Shown: positions 9,653 through 18,083 of the stretch, one piece after another | Layout: every line of letters starts with the position of its first letter | How positions within the stretch are numbered: the stretch's first letter is position 1 | DNA from: Ignavibacteriales bacterium | Lineage (GTDB): Bacteria; Bacteroidota; Ignavibacteria; Ignavibacteriales; Ignavibacteriaceae | Direction: 5' to 3' | Assembly: GCA_016707115.1 (NCBI GenBank) | Contig: JADJIH010000005.1 | Span: 59,690-123,689 of the forward strand | DNA length: 64,000 nt | Notes under the pieces: generated by a model | Told to the model about the DNA's origin: nothing | Database searches by the model: none | What the model saw: the letters and a program-made list of their open reading frames with translations, nothing else | Position numbers and translations under genes: made by a program

Positions 9653-9678
9653 AAATAATAAACTACTCATTTGAAAAT

Positions 9679-10101
9679 CTATTGTGTTAACAGATAGTCG
9701 GCAATTTTTCCTAAATCTTTTACATCCTTATTGCTAAATGCCGGCATAATCTGGTTAGGATATTTACTCCTGTATTCTTTAAATCTATCTTTGTCCATAA
9801 ACGAATTTGGATTTCGCAGATAGTTTATAAGATTGTCTCTGCTGCTCCAGAACTCTTTTATTCCTTTTAACGCAGGGCCCATATTTGTTCCTGCAAGATC
9901 AGCACCGTGACAATTGATACATCCAAATGTTTGAATAAGTTTATCACCGGTAAGTTCTGAAGTTGTTTGTTCTCCCATAGACGAATTATTCATTCCTGAT
10001 AAATCCTTCAACACTTCTTCTTCTTTAGTTAAACGACCGATCATAAAAAGAACAATAAATAAAAGCAAAAATGCTGCTACCCATATCTGTGGTTTTGTCA
10101 T
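9679..10101 (-). CDS. Membrane-anchored monohaem cytochrome c
   Basis: A 140-residue protein with one N-terminal transmembrane anchor (residues 5-23) and a periplasmic class I cytochrome c domain. The haem-binding motif CINCH is at residues 61-65, and a Met in QIMPAFSNKD (about residue 118) is the likely sixth ligand. The GTNMGPALKGI segment after the haem site is typical of small cytochromes that accept or donate electrons near terminal oxidases. It sits 38 bases after the SIMPL gene on the same strand and has its own terminator. No oxidase genes are in the window, so the redox partner is unknown. Confidence 0.88.
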   Translation of the reverse strand: MTKPQIWVAAFLLLFIVLFMIGRLTKEEEVLKDLSGMNNSSMGEQTTSELTGDKLIQTFGCINCHGADLAGTNMGPALKGIKEFWSSRDNLINYLRNPNSFMDKDRFKEYRSKYPNQIMPAFSNKDVKDLGKIADYLLTQ

Positions 10102-10139
10102 ATTTCAATAAATAATTTGTTAAGGAAAATCATTTTAAT

Positions 10140-10871
10140 CTATTCTATTTCAAACGAAGCGTTTACAACTCCGATAATTTCTTTTTCAATTGAACTAAGA
10201 TCGTTTATGCCGTAATCAGAAATTGCATTAGAAAACTTTGGAGTAATTTGAAGCACACCCATTCTTGCACTTCTCATCGGCCCAAGATCTCTATCCGTTG
10301 CCTCAGCTATTTTTTGTGCCCTTATCATTGCATCTTTTGCTGCTGCTGCCTGAATTTCAATTTTCAAATCTGCCATTTTCGTATAATGATATTCCGGCTG
10401 CTCAACATTAAAGCTAACTCCTTTTTCAATTAGAGATGTTATATCTAGCGAGAGTTCTTTAATCTTATTTACATCTAAAGATTGTATTTCAATTCTTTGG
10501 TTATAAACATAACCAATAACTCTTCCTGTCTGATAGCCTTGCTCACTCATTTCATAAACCGGATAACTGTTAATTGTATTAAATTCAATTTTATCTTTGG
10601 GAAAACCTTTTCGTTCAAGATATGAAATAAGAATTGGTTTTTGTCTATTCAATTCAGCAAATGCACTTTCAGAAGTTGATGATTGTACAGAGATAGTTCC
10701 TCGAAGAAAACCAAGATCGGACACGATTTCTTTCTTTGCTGATCCTGTAACACTTATAGTTTGATTAGCACTTTGGCTTGACTTCCACGCATTGGTGAAG
10801 AAAACAACACCGATAATAAAACTAATCCCCAATATTGCTGCTGGAAGAAATAGGCTGTTCTTATTTTCCAT
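10140..10871 (-). CDS. SIMPL domain (DUF541) protein
   Basis: A 243-residue protein with an N-terminal membrane anchor (LFLPAAILGISFIIGVVFF) followed by the SIMPL/DUF541 fold. The first strand ISVTGSAKKEIVSDLGFLRGTI and the later AAAAKDAMIRAQKIAEA helix are both characteristic. The family (E. coli YggE and relatives) is periplasmic or membrane-attached. It has been linked to oxidative-stress tolerance, but its biochemical role is not settled. It is probably co-transcribed with the downstream cytochrome c gene, given the 38-base gap on the same strand. Confidence 0.82.
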   Translation of the reverse strand: MENKNSLFLPAAILGISFIIGVVFFTNAWKSSQSANQTISVTGSAKKEIVSDLGFLRGTISVQSSTSESAFAELNRQKPILISYLERKGFPKDKIEFNTINSYPVYEMSEQGYQTGRVIGYVYNQRIEIQSLDVNKIKELSLDITSLIEKGVSFNVEQPEYHYTKMADLKIEIQAAAAKDAMIRAQKIAEATDRDLGPMRSARMGVLQITPKFSNAISDYGINDLSSIEKEIIGVVNASFEIE

Positions 10872-10995
10872 CTTTTTATGAATTTTTTAGTTAGTAAATG
10901 TGTTAAAGTGTGTAGCAACTTATCAAAAAAGAGTAATTTTAACAACAGAAATTGATTGGTATCTTATAGCAATAATTTAACTTTATACGGATTTT

Positions 10996-13077
10996 ATGAA
11001 TAAACCAAATAAACTTATAAACGAAAAAAGCCCTTATTTACTCCAGCATGCTTATAACCCGGTTAATTGGTTTCCGTGGGGTGATGAAGCTTTTGAAATA
11101 GCCAATAGTGAAGACAAACCTATCTTTCTTTCAATCGGTTATTCAACCTGTCATTGGTGCCACGTAATGGAAAAAGAATCTTTTGAAGATGATGAGGTTG
11201 CTAAGTTGATGAACGATGCTTTTGTTTCAATCAAAGTTGATCGCGAAGAGAGACCTGATATTGATGGAATATATATGTCTGTTTGCCAGATGATTACCGG
11301 AAGTGGCGGCTGGCCGCTAACGATAGTGATGACACCGGATAAAAAACCATTTTTTACCGGGACATACTTTCCAAAACAAAATCGTTTTAATAGAATCGGG
11401 ATGATGGAGTTGATTCCAAGATTAAAAGAAATTTGGATAACTAAGAAAGATGAAGTTATTAAATCCGCAAATGAAATTGCCTCATCACTTAACAATCAAA
11501 ATTTAATCTCAGATACAACAGTGATTGATAAATCAGTTTTAGATAAAGCTTACGATGAGTTGAGTAAAAGATATGATGAAACAAATGGCGGATTTGGCAG
11601 CGCTCCTAAATTTCCGTCACCGCATAATTTATTATTCATGCTGCGATATTGGAAAAGCAGGAATCAACCAAAAGCACTTGAGATGGTTGAAAAGACCTTA
11701 ACTGAAATGCGGCATGGTGGAATTTATGATCATATAGGTTTTGGATTTGCTCGTTATTCAACTGATCAGAATTGGCTTGTACCGCACTTTGAAAAAATGT
11801 TGTATGATCAGGCTATGCTGGTTATGGCATATACTGAAACTTATCTGGTAACAAAAAATAATTTTTATAAAGAAACTGCTCAGGAAATTTTAGAATATGT
11901 TTTAAGAGATATGACTCATCCCGAAGGAGGTTTTTATTCTGCTGAGGATGCTGATAGCGAAGGTGAGGAGGGAAAATTTTATTTATGGGATGCTGATGAA
12001 TTAAGAAATGTTTTGGATAAAAAAGAATCAGATTTTGCAATTAAAGTTTTTAGCATTGCTGATGACGGAAACTGGATCGATGAATCAAAAGGGATGATGC
12101 CCGGTACAAATATTTTACATCTAAATAAATCCACAACGGAGCTTGCCAATGAATTTAATCTAAGCGAAGATGATTTTAAGAAGAAATTAGAATCAGTTCG
12201 CAAAAAAATATTTTTATACAGAGAAAAAAGAATTCATCCGCATAAAGATGACAAAGTCTTAACTGACTGGAATGGGTTGATGATATCCGCATTGGCTAAA
12301 GCTTCTCAAGCTTTTGGTGATGACAGATACTCTGAGGTTGCAATCAAATCATATTCATTCATCGAGAAATATTTAACAGAAAAAGACGGCAGGTTAATTC
12401 ATCGCTTCCGTGATGGTGAATCGGGTTTGCCAGCACACATTGATGACTATGCTTTTATGATTAATGCTTCAATAGATCTATATGAAACCACCTTTGAAAT
12501 TGAATACCTAAAACGAGCAATTAAACTAAATGATATTTTGATGAAAGAGTTTTGGGATGAACAAAGTGGCGGATTCTATTTTACCTCATCAACAAGTGAA
12601 AAACTTATTGCAAGACAAAAAGATGTATATGATGGCGCGGTTCCTTCCGGGAATTCAGTTGCATTATTAAATCTTATAAGATTATCTCGATTTACTTCAA
12701 ACATCTATTTTGAAAAGAAAGCATATGTAATTGTTAAGTACTTTTCAGGTTATGTTTCAAAATCACCATCGGCTTTTTGTATGTTTATGTGCGGTTTGGA
12801 TTTTCTATTTTCTGCATCCACAGAAGTTGTAATCGTTTCAGATAATAAAGATAATATTGCCAATAAAGGCATAAATCTTATAAGGAGTGTGTTTAACCCA
12901 AATAAAGTTGTTATTCTAAAATTCGATAATACTACTACAGATTATTCAGAGTTGCTATCATTTACAAATTATATGAAAATGAAAGATAATAACACGACAT
13001 TTTATGTTTGTCGTGATTATACCTGTAATCAGCCAGTAAACTCATTAATTGAATTAGAAAAATTACTTTTATCCTAA
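10996..13077 (+). CDS. Thioredoxin domain-containing protein, YyaL/SPATA20 family
   Basis: A 693-residue cytoplasmic protein of the DUF255 family. The N-terminal thioredoxin-like domain opens with NKLINEKSPYLLQHAYNPVNW and has the family-specific CHWCH motif at residues 52-56, with a redox-type CxxC at 52-55. It continues through VKVDREERPDID-type and GGWPLTIVMTPD blocks. The rest is an (alpha/alpha)6-barrel with the EDADSEGEEGKFYLWD and LTDWNGLMISALA signatures, resembling N-acylglucosamine 2-epimerase folds. Length fits the family. The enzymatic function is not established for bacterial members, and I infer none. It has its own promoter region, divergent from the SIMPL gene. Confidence 0.88.
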   Translation: MNKPNKLINEKSPYLLQHAYNPVNWFPWGDEAFEIANSEDKPIFLSIGYSTCHWCHVMEKESFEDDEVAKLMNDAFVSIKVDREERPDIDGIYMSVCQMITGSGGWPLTIVMTPDKKPFFTGTYFPKQNRFNRIGMMELIPRLKEIWITKKDEVIKSANEIASSLNNQNLISDTTVIDKSVLDKAYDELSKRYDETNGGFGSAPKFPSPHNLLFMLRYWKSRNQPKALEMVEKTLTEMRHGGIYDHIGFGFARYSTDQNWLVPHFEKMLYDQAMLVMAYTETYLVTKNNFYKETAQEILEYVLRDMTHPEGGFYSAEDADSEGEEGKFYLWDADELRNVLDKKESDFAIKVFSIADDGNWIDESKGMMPGTNILHLNKSTTELANEFNLSEDDFKKKLESVRKKIFLYREKRIHPHKDDKVLTDWNGLMISALAKASQAFGDDRYSEVAIKSYSFIEKYLTEKDGRLIHRFRDGESGLPAHIDDYAFMINASIDLYETTFEIEYLKRAIKLNDILMKEFWDEQSGGFYFTSSTSEKLIARQKDVYDGAVPSGNSVALLNLIRLSRFTSNIYFEKKAYVIVKYFSGYVSKSPSAFCMFMCGLDFLFSASTEVVIVSDNKDNIANKGINLIRSVFNPNKVVILKFDNTTTDYSELLSFTNYMKMKDNNTTFYVCRDYTCNQPVNSLIELEKLLLS

Positions 13078-13159
13078 CTAATTGTTGGTACTTAAGTAGA
13101 TATTTAATTATAGTTAAACTAATTTTGCTGTACTTCCTTAAATAAAGCCGGAGAAACTC

Positions 13160-13885
13160 GTGAGCTCAGATAATAAATTTGTTAGATCGCTAATTGAAAA
13201 TGCCAAACAAGGCAACAATGCTGCTATCGAACAGTTGTTCCAGATGAACCTTGGAAAGATCTATGCATTCGCATTACGTCTTACCGCTAACAAATCTCTG
13301 GCTGAAACCATCACAAAAGAAACTTTTATAGAAGCGTGGAAAAAGATCAATCTTGTAAGAAGTGATGCATCATTCCTGAAGTGGCTAAGTGCAATAACTG
13401 TTTATCAAACAATTGATTCTCTTCGTTCTAAAAAACAAAAGACAAAAACGGACCACAATGAACTGCGTGAACTCGAATCCAAAGATGAATTAGATAAGTA
13501 CATTCTTGATTTGCCCGATCAGGAAAGAATGATATTCGTTCTTAACAGAATTGAAGGATATACGATTGAAGAAATCTCTGATATGATGGGAATAAAAAAA
13601 GATCAGGTTTCGGTTCATTTGGATATTGCTATTACAAAACTTGTGAATAGTGAGTCATCGCTTTCGGATGAAACTGTAATGAAAGAAAAAATTGCTAAAG
13701 TTGTACCTGAGTTGCAGCCATCTGCAGAGGTGCGCAATGGAATTTTTTCATACATAATGGATGTAAAAATTCGCGAACAGAAAGAACAGGAAAAAATAGC
13801 AGAAGCCTTAGCAGATAAAGAAAAAAAGAAAAAGGTGAAGAAGAAATTCCGGAAGAAAAAGAAAATTATCTTGAAGAAGAAATAG
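13160..13885 (+). CDS. ECF-type RNA polymerase sigma factor, frame continues into FecR domain by -1 shift
   Basis: A 241-residue sigma-70-family protein. Region 2 spans about residues 15-95 (AIEQLFQMNLGKIYAFALRL ... ETFIEAWKKI) and region 4 about 115-170 (DLPDQERMIFVLNRIEGYTIEEISDMMGI). After this comes a segment that looks like a sigma/anti-sigma linker (ELQPSAEVRNGIFSYIMDV) and a very basic tail of nearly only Lys and Arg. That tail is read in an odd frame: one base back, the same DNA encodes an acidic linker (GEEEIPEEKENYLEEE) leading straight into a transmembrane helix and FecR domain. The GTG start at 13160 has GCCGGAG upstream. The natural product is probably a longer, membrane-tethered protein of about 521 residues, or the basic tail is an artefact of a missing base. 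Confidence 0.8.
   Translation: MSSDNKFVRSLIENAKQGNNAAIEQLFQMNLGKIYAFALRLTANKSLAETITKETFIEAWKKINLVRSDASFLKWLSAITVYQTIDSLRSKKQKTKTDHNELRELESKDELDKYILDLPDQERMIFVLNRIEGYTIEEISDMMGIKKDQVSVHLDIAITKLVNSESSLSDETVMKEKIAKVVPELQPSAEVRNGIFSYIMDVKIREQKEQEKIAEALADKEKKKKVKKKFRKKKKIILKKK
13822..13828 (+). promoter_or_regulatory. Candidate -1 ribosomal frameshift heptamer A_AAA_AAG
   Basis: In the sigma-factor frame the codons here read GAA AAA AAG, giving the heptamer A AAA AAG. This is the same slippery sequence and phasing as in E. coli dnaX. A -1 slip joins the sigma factor to the downstream FecR-type frame, which opens at 13819 and has no good start codon of its own. A single missing A in this A7 run would have the same effect. 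Confidence 0.4.
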
Positions 13886-13947
13886 TAAAGCCTAAAAAAC
13901 AGTTTAAGTTTGATCCCGAGTTATTCAAGAAAATTGCTTATGCGATT

Positions 13948-14724
13948 TTGGGTTTAACTGTTATAATTATTGCTTACATTTTTATCACATCACCAAGCAG
14001 TGGTTGGGAAGTTATCCAGGTTTCCGGACAACCTAAATATGATAACAGCATTATGGTTAAAGGTGATGGATTCTCTTCTGAAAGTAATATTGAAACAGAT
14101 GCAAATTCTTCGGTAACGGTTGCTATTCCTGAAATGGGAAGATTGTTAGTTGATAATTCTTCTGTCATATCAAGAACTAAAAACGATAATGAAATAAAGT
14201 TGGATAAAGGACTAATCAGAAAATTTGAAGGAGACGCTTCATATCTATTAACAGTACTTACACCATTAGCAAAGTTTACAGAGTTATACAAAGGAGGCGC
14301 ATTCCGTTTGCATGTTGATGAGAATGGAATGTGTAAACTTATTGTAGAAAGCGGCTGGGTAATTGTTAACATAAAAGAATTTGATTCATATGTTCCCAAA
14401 AACTTTGGCTGTTTGATCACAAGAGGCAAGTATGCAATCCCATATCCCTCAGATTCTTCTCCGCAGTTAATTAGTTTGTTAGAAAATTTTAGCGGAATAA
14501 ATGATCCATCTGTTGGAACTATTTTATCTTTAATGACAACAAAAGAAACTCTTTCTCTTTGGCATATCATTCAACTTATTAGTACAGAAAACAGAAGTAT
14601 CGCTTTTAATAGACTCAATGAACTTATTCCTGCCCCATCCGGGGTTACGAAGGAAGGTATACTTGCACTTAATAAAACAATGCTTTTAGATTGGCGGCAA
14701 GAAATTGAATTGAAGATGGATTAA
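13948..14724 (+). CDS. Membrane-anchored FecR-domain protein (C-terminal part of sigma/FecR fusion)
   Basis: This frame encodes one transmembrane helix (GLTVIIIAYIFI) followed by a periplasmic FecR-like domain: GWEVIQVSGQPKYDNS, then glycine-spaced strands such as ANSSVTVAIPEMGRLLVDNSS, then FRLHVDENGMCKLIVESGWVIV. A C-terminal helical region ends at 14724. FecR domains sense or transmit envelope signals to ECF sigma factors. The only start codon in the frame is a TTG at 13948, inside the membrane helix and without a ribosome-binding site. The open frame reaches back to 13819 through an acidic linker. I therefore infer that it is translated as the C-terminal part of the upstream sigma factor rather than as a separate protein. 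Confidence 0.65.
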   Translation: MGLTVIIIAYIFITSPSSGWEVIQVSGQPKYDNSIMVKGDGFSSESNIETDANSSVTVAIPEMGRLLVDNSSVISRTKNDNEIKLDKGLIRKFEGDASYLLTVLTPLAKFTELYKGGAFRLHVDENGMCKLIVESGWVIVNIKEFDSYVPKNFGCLITRGKYAIPYPSDSSPQLISLLENFSGINDPSVGTILSLMTTKETLSLWHIIQLISTENRSIAFNRLNELIPAPSGVTKEGILALNKTMLLDWRQEIELKMD

Positions 14725-14745
14725 GTTTTTTAAAAATGATTAATA

Positions 14746-14778
14746 AAAAAACCCAATTCAAAATTGAATTGGGTTTTT
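14746..14778. terminator. Bidirectional intrinsic terminator
   Basis: The stem ACCCAATTCA/TGAATTGGGT (14751-14760 and 14765-14774), with an AAAT loop, is flanked by A and T runs on both sides. It serves the sigma/FecR gene on plus and lpdA on minus. Confidence 0.9.
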
Positions 14779-14800
14779 AATTTTAAATAATGTTGTTTTG

Positions 14801-16216
14801 TTATCTTTTGGATTTATAAAAATGAGAGCTCTGTCCAAAGAAAACTTCTGCTGCATCCATAATAGTTTCTGATAAAGTTGGATGAGGATGAATTGTTAAT
14901 TTCAAATCTGTAACATTGGCTCCCATTTCAATTGCAAGAACACCTTCTGCAATTAACTCTCCGGCATTCGGTCCACAGATTCCAACCCCAAGTATTCTTT
15001 GTGTTTCAGGATCAATAATTAATTTTGTTACACCATCATTTCTATCAAGCGTAACTGCTCTGCCGCTTGCTGCCCATGGAAATTTTGCAACTTCGTGTTT
15101 TATTCCATCTTTCTTTGCCTGCTCTTCTGTTATTCCTGCCCATGCAATTTCAGGATCAGTAAATACAACAGCAGGAATTGCAAGCGGCTCAAATGTAACT
15201 TTGTGCCCAGCTATAACTTCAACAGCAACTCTTCCCTCGTGTGAAGCTTTATGTGCAAGCATCGGTTCACCGGCAATATCACCAATAGCAAAAATATTTG
15301 GATCAGTTGTTCTAAGTTGTTTATCAACTTTTATCCAGCCGCGATCAGTAACTGAAACTTTTGTGTTTTCTAATCCAAGTCCGCGTGTTTCTGGTTTTCT
15401 TCCGATAGACATTAAAACATAATCATAAACTTTATCTGCAACATTTCCTTTATCATCTTCAATCTTAACACTAATTCCATCTTTAACTTCTTTCATCTCT
15501 AAAACTTTGCTTTTAGTCATCACTTCAGCAAAAGATTTTTTGATACGCATTGAAAGATAATTTACAAGATCTCGATCAGCTCCAGGCAAAAGTCCAGGCA
15601 TCATTTCTACAACAGAAACTTTAGTTCCGAGTGCTTGATAAACAGAACCAAGCTCAAATCCAATGTATCCGCCGCCAACAACTAAAAGTGATTTTGGAAT
15701 TTCAGGTAAATCAAGTGCTGATGTTGAGTTAAGTAATCTTTTCGATTTAATATCAAGAGATGGAATTGTTGCAATTACAGAACCGGTTGCAATAATAGCT
15801 TTTTCAAAAGTATGTTCAATTGTTTGTCCATCAACTTTTTCAATCTTTAATGTTGATGAGTTGATAAAACTTGCTCTGCCCTGAATGAAATTTATTTTTC
15901 TCTGTTTTGATATTTGTCCAAGTCCGCTTGTAAGTTTTTCTACAACTCTATTTTTAAAATCACGGAGTTTGTCGATATCAATCTTTGGTGCACCGAATTC
16001 TATTCCCCAATTCTTTGCTTCTTCCGCTTCGTGAATAAGTTTTGCAACATGTAGCAATGCTTTTGAAGGAATACATCCGCGGTAAAGACAAACGCCGCCG
16101 GGATTTTTATCAAGATCAATAAGTGTAACATCCATTCCAAGATCAGCAGCAAGAAATGCTGCGGCGTATCCGCCTGGACCGCCACCAATAACAGTTAATT
16201 TAATTTTTTCAGACAT
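14801..16216 (-). CDS. lpdA: Dihydrolipoyl dehydrogenase (E3)
   Basis: A 471-residue flavoprotein that reoxidises dihydrolipoamide on E2 and reduces NAD+. The FAD-binding motif GGGPGGYAAA is at residues 11-20 and the redox disulfide is GGVCLYRGC (Cys43 and Cys48). The NAD-binding VVGGGYIGFELG is mid-protein, the FAD site IFAIGDIAGEPMLAHKA follows, and the catalytic His-Glu pair lies in TIHPHPTLSE near the C terminus. It is the last gene of the pyruvate dehydrogenase operon, 13 bases after the E2 gene. The start is the ATG at 16216 (AGGAAT upstream); an upstream extension of 18 residues is not conserved. It may also serve other 2-oxoacid dehydrogenases. Confidence 0.95.
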   Translation of the reverse strand: MSEKIKLTVIGGGPGGYAAAFLAADLGMDVTLIDLDKNPGGVCLYRGCIPSKALLHVAKLIHEAEEAKNWGIEFGAPKIDIDKLRDFKNRVVEKLTSGLGQISKQRKINFIQGRASFINSSTLKIEKVDGQTIEHTFEKAIIATGSVIATIPSLDIKSKRLLNSTSALDLPEIPKSLLVVGGGYIGFELGSVYQALGTKVSVVEMMPGLLPGADRDLVNYLSMRIKKSFAEVMTKSKVLEMKEVKDGISVKIEDDKGNVADKVYDYVLMSIGRKPETRGLGLENTKVSVTDRGWIKVDKQLRTTDPNIFAIGDIAGEPMLAHKASHEGRVAVEVIAGHKVTFEPLAIPAVVFTDPEIAWAGITEEQAKKDGIKHEVAKFPWAASGRAVTLDRNDGVTKLIIDPETQRILGVGICGPNAGELIAEGVLAIEMGANVTDLKLTIHPHPTLSETIMDAAEVFFGQSSHFYKSKR

Positions 16217-16229
16217 TTTATTCCTAAAT

Positions 16230-17621
16230 CTATAGTAGTTTAAGAGGCTGTTCAAGAGCTTCAACAACAAATCTTAAAAATCTAATTGCATCTGCACCAT
16301 CAATAATTCTGTGATCATAAGACAATGATAATGGCAGCATTAATCTTGGTTCAAAAACTCCGTAACCATTCCAAACTGGTTCTAATGAACCACGAGAAAC
16401 TCCAAGTATCGCAACTTCTGGTGAGTTAACAATCGGAGTAAAATATGTTCCGCCAATTCCGCCAAGATTTGATATTGTAAAACTTCCGCCTTGCAAATCA
16501 TCCAACCCAATTTTTTTATTGCGGGCTTTTTCTGCAAGTGCGTTCATATCAACAGAAATTTCTGTTAATGATTTTTTGTCCGAGTTTTTAATAACGGGAA
16601 CAATCAAACCAAACTCAGTATCAACAGCAACACCAATGTTAAAGTAACTCTTGTAAATAATTTCCTTCTTCTCCATATCAATACTGGAATTGAATTGAGG
16701 AAATTTCTTTAATGCTTCAACTATTATCTTAACAAGAATTGCTGTAACTGTTAACTTTACTTCTGAATTTTTATTTAATTCTTTTCGTGTCTTCTCAAGT
16801 AAAGTTATATCAGCCTTATCAAACTGTGTAACGTGTGGAATTGTTGCCCACGCATAGCTGAGATGATCAGCAGTTTTTTTGCGGATGTTTGTCATCTCAA
16901 CTTTGTTGATCGCACCAAACTTTGTGAAATCAGGAAGTGATTCAGATTTTATGTTTAATCCTGTTCCGCCGCCTTGTGAATAAGACTCGTGTAATTTCTT
17001 TGAGAATGCTTTAACATCATCCATAGAAATTCTGCCGTTTGGTCCTGTGCCCGGAACTTTATTTATATCAACACCAATTTCTCTTGCAATTCTTCTTACA
17101 GATGGAGCCGCTGGTGCAGCACCTTTTAATATTGGCGGCTGATTATCCAGCTCAGATGCCTGCATACTGGCACGTTCACCAGTTGGAGTTGTTTCTTTCT
17201 TTGATTCAGTTTTTGGTGATTCAGTTACTTCTTCTTTTTTAACTTCAGATGGTTTTGATTCCTCAACAGCTGCGGCACCTGTTTCAACTTTAATTACAAC
17301 ATCGCCTACTTTAGCTTTGCTGCCGGCTTTTACAAAAACTTCAACAACTTTTCCCGCAATTGTAGTTGGAACTTCTATTGTAGCTTTGTCAGTTTCTATC
17401 TCAAGTATCGCCTGATCAACTTCAATAACATCACCAACTTTTACCAACACGTTTAGAACATCTGCCGCCTCTATATTTTCACCAAGATCGGGTAAATGAA
17501 AATCTACAATTTCTTTTTTGCCAGATGATTTGGTTGATGGCGCAGCTTTGTATTCAACTTCAGGTTCTGTTTTAACTTCCGTAGGTTTACTTTTCTTTCT
17601 TAGCAACATTCTTGTTTTCAA
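16230..17621 (-). CDS. aceF: Pyruvate dehydrogenase E2, dihydrolipoamide acetyltransferase (second lipoyl domain to catalytic domain)
   Basis: A 463-residue E2 chain. The lipoyl domain is at about residues 37-112, with the lipoylated Lys in IETDKAT (Lys79). A Glu/Lys/Pro-rich linker follows, then the peripheral-subunit-binding domain (PSVRRIAREIGVDINKVPGTG, about 173-210). The catalytic acetyltransferase domain ends with SLSYDHRIIDGADAIRF, where HxxxDG (His437) is the active site. It transfers the acetyl group from E1-bound ThDP to CoA and forms the core of the complex. Its 5' end overlaps the separate lipoyl-domain frame upstream by 35 bases in a different phase. With an E1 of the homodimeric type, a two-lipoyl-domain E2 is expected. 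The overlap is therefore best read as one gene broken by a one-base frame change. The listed start is a TTG; an ATG lies 12 bases further in. Confidence 0.88.
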   Translation of the reverse strand: MKTRMLLRKKSKPTEVKTEPEVEYKAAPSTKSSGKKEIVDFHLPDLGENIEAADVLNVLVKVGDVIEVDQAILEIETDKATIEVPTTIAGKVVEVFVKAGSKAKVGDVVIKVETGAAAVEESKPSEVKKEEVTESPKTESKKETTPTGERASMQASELDNQPPILKGAAPAAPSVRRIAREIGVDINKVPGTGPNGRISMDDVKAFSKKLHESYSQGGGTGLNIKSESLPDFTKFGAINKVEMTNIRKKTADHLSYAWATIPHVTQFDKADITLLEKTRKELNKNSEVKLTVTAILVKIIVEALKKFPQFNSSIDMEKKEIIYKSYFNIGVAVDTEFGLIVPVIKNSDKKSLTEISVDMNALAEKARNKKIGLDDLQGGSFTISNLGGIGGTYFTPIVNSPEVAILGVSRGSLEPVWNGYGVFEPRLMLPLSLSYDHRIIDGADAIRFLRFVVEALEQPLKLL

Positions 17622-17877
17622 CCTTTACTTCGGTGGTTCCACCTTCATCAACAATCATTACAACTGAACCAACTTTTACTTTATCGCCAGACTTAACAAA
17701 CAATTTTGTAATTGTTCCTTCAATAGTTGAAGGAACTTCAATTGTAGCTTTGTCAGTTTCAATTTCAATAATTGCCTGATCTTTTTTTACTGTGTCGCCT
17801 TCCTTAACAAGAACACTTGCTACATCTGCAGATTCTATGTTCTCACCAAGTTCCGGTAATTTAAATTCTGTTGCCAT
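17587..17877 (-). CDS. Lipoyl domain protein (N-terminal lipoyl domain of the E2 component)
   Basis: A 96-residue frame consisting of one biotinyl/lipoyl domain (residues 2-78; EIETDKATIEVPST with Lys43 as the lipoylation site) and a short Lys/Glu linker that stops at TAA inside the E2 gene. It is very similar to the second lipoyl domain 90 residues further on. A good start (ATG at 17877, with AGGATT upstream) makes this the true beginning of the E2 gene. Reading +1 at AAG TAA A, or removing one A in the preceding run, joins it seamlessly to the E2 linker (KPTEVK). It may instead be a genuine free lipoyl protein, overlapping and translationally coupled to E2. Confidence 0.75.
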   Translation of the reverse strand: MATEFKLPELGENIESADVASVLVKEGDTVKKDQAIIEIETDKATIEVPSTIEGTITKLFVKSGDKVKVGSVVMIVDEGGTTEVKVENKNVAKKEK

Positions 17878-17938
17878 TATAAAATCCTAAGTTTCAATTT
17901 TCTTTATTCAATAATATTGCGTTCGAATAATTTTTTTT

Positions 17939-18074
17939 GTCATTTCGACCAAAGGGAGAAATCTGAGAACAAAAATCAACCAGATTTTTCAGTCGAAGAC
18001 TCCTTCGAAATGACTTTCTTAAATATCACATCAATAAACATAGATTGCTTTGTCGTCGAACTCCTCGCAATGAC
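17939..18074. repeat. Dispersed palindromic intergenic repeat
   Basis: GTCATTTCGA (17939-17948) is matched by its reverse complement TCGAAATGAC (18005-18014). A second half-element, AGATTGCTTTGTCG...CTCGCAATGAC, follows at 18042-18074. The same word family occurs on the other side of aceE at 20784-20865. Such 'GTCATTGCGA ... AGATTGCTTC' elements are common between genes in Bacteroidota-group genomes. Confidence 0.7.
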
Positions 18075-18083
18075 ATTCTCGTT

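Noticed and set aside
13974..14570. 198-residue reading frame on the minus strand opposite the FecR domain
   Set aside because: It is a shadow of the plus-strand coding frame; its product has no recognisable domain and no ribosome-binding site.
14916..15422. 168-residue reading frame opposite lpdA
   Set aside because: It is antisense to a highly conserved enzyme, with Ser/Pro/Ala-rich composition typical of shadow frames.
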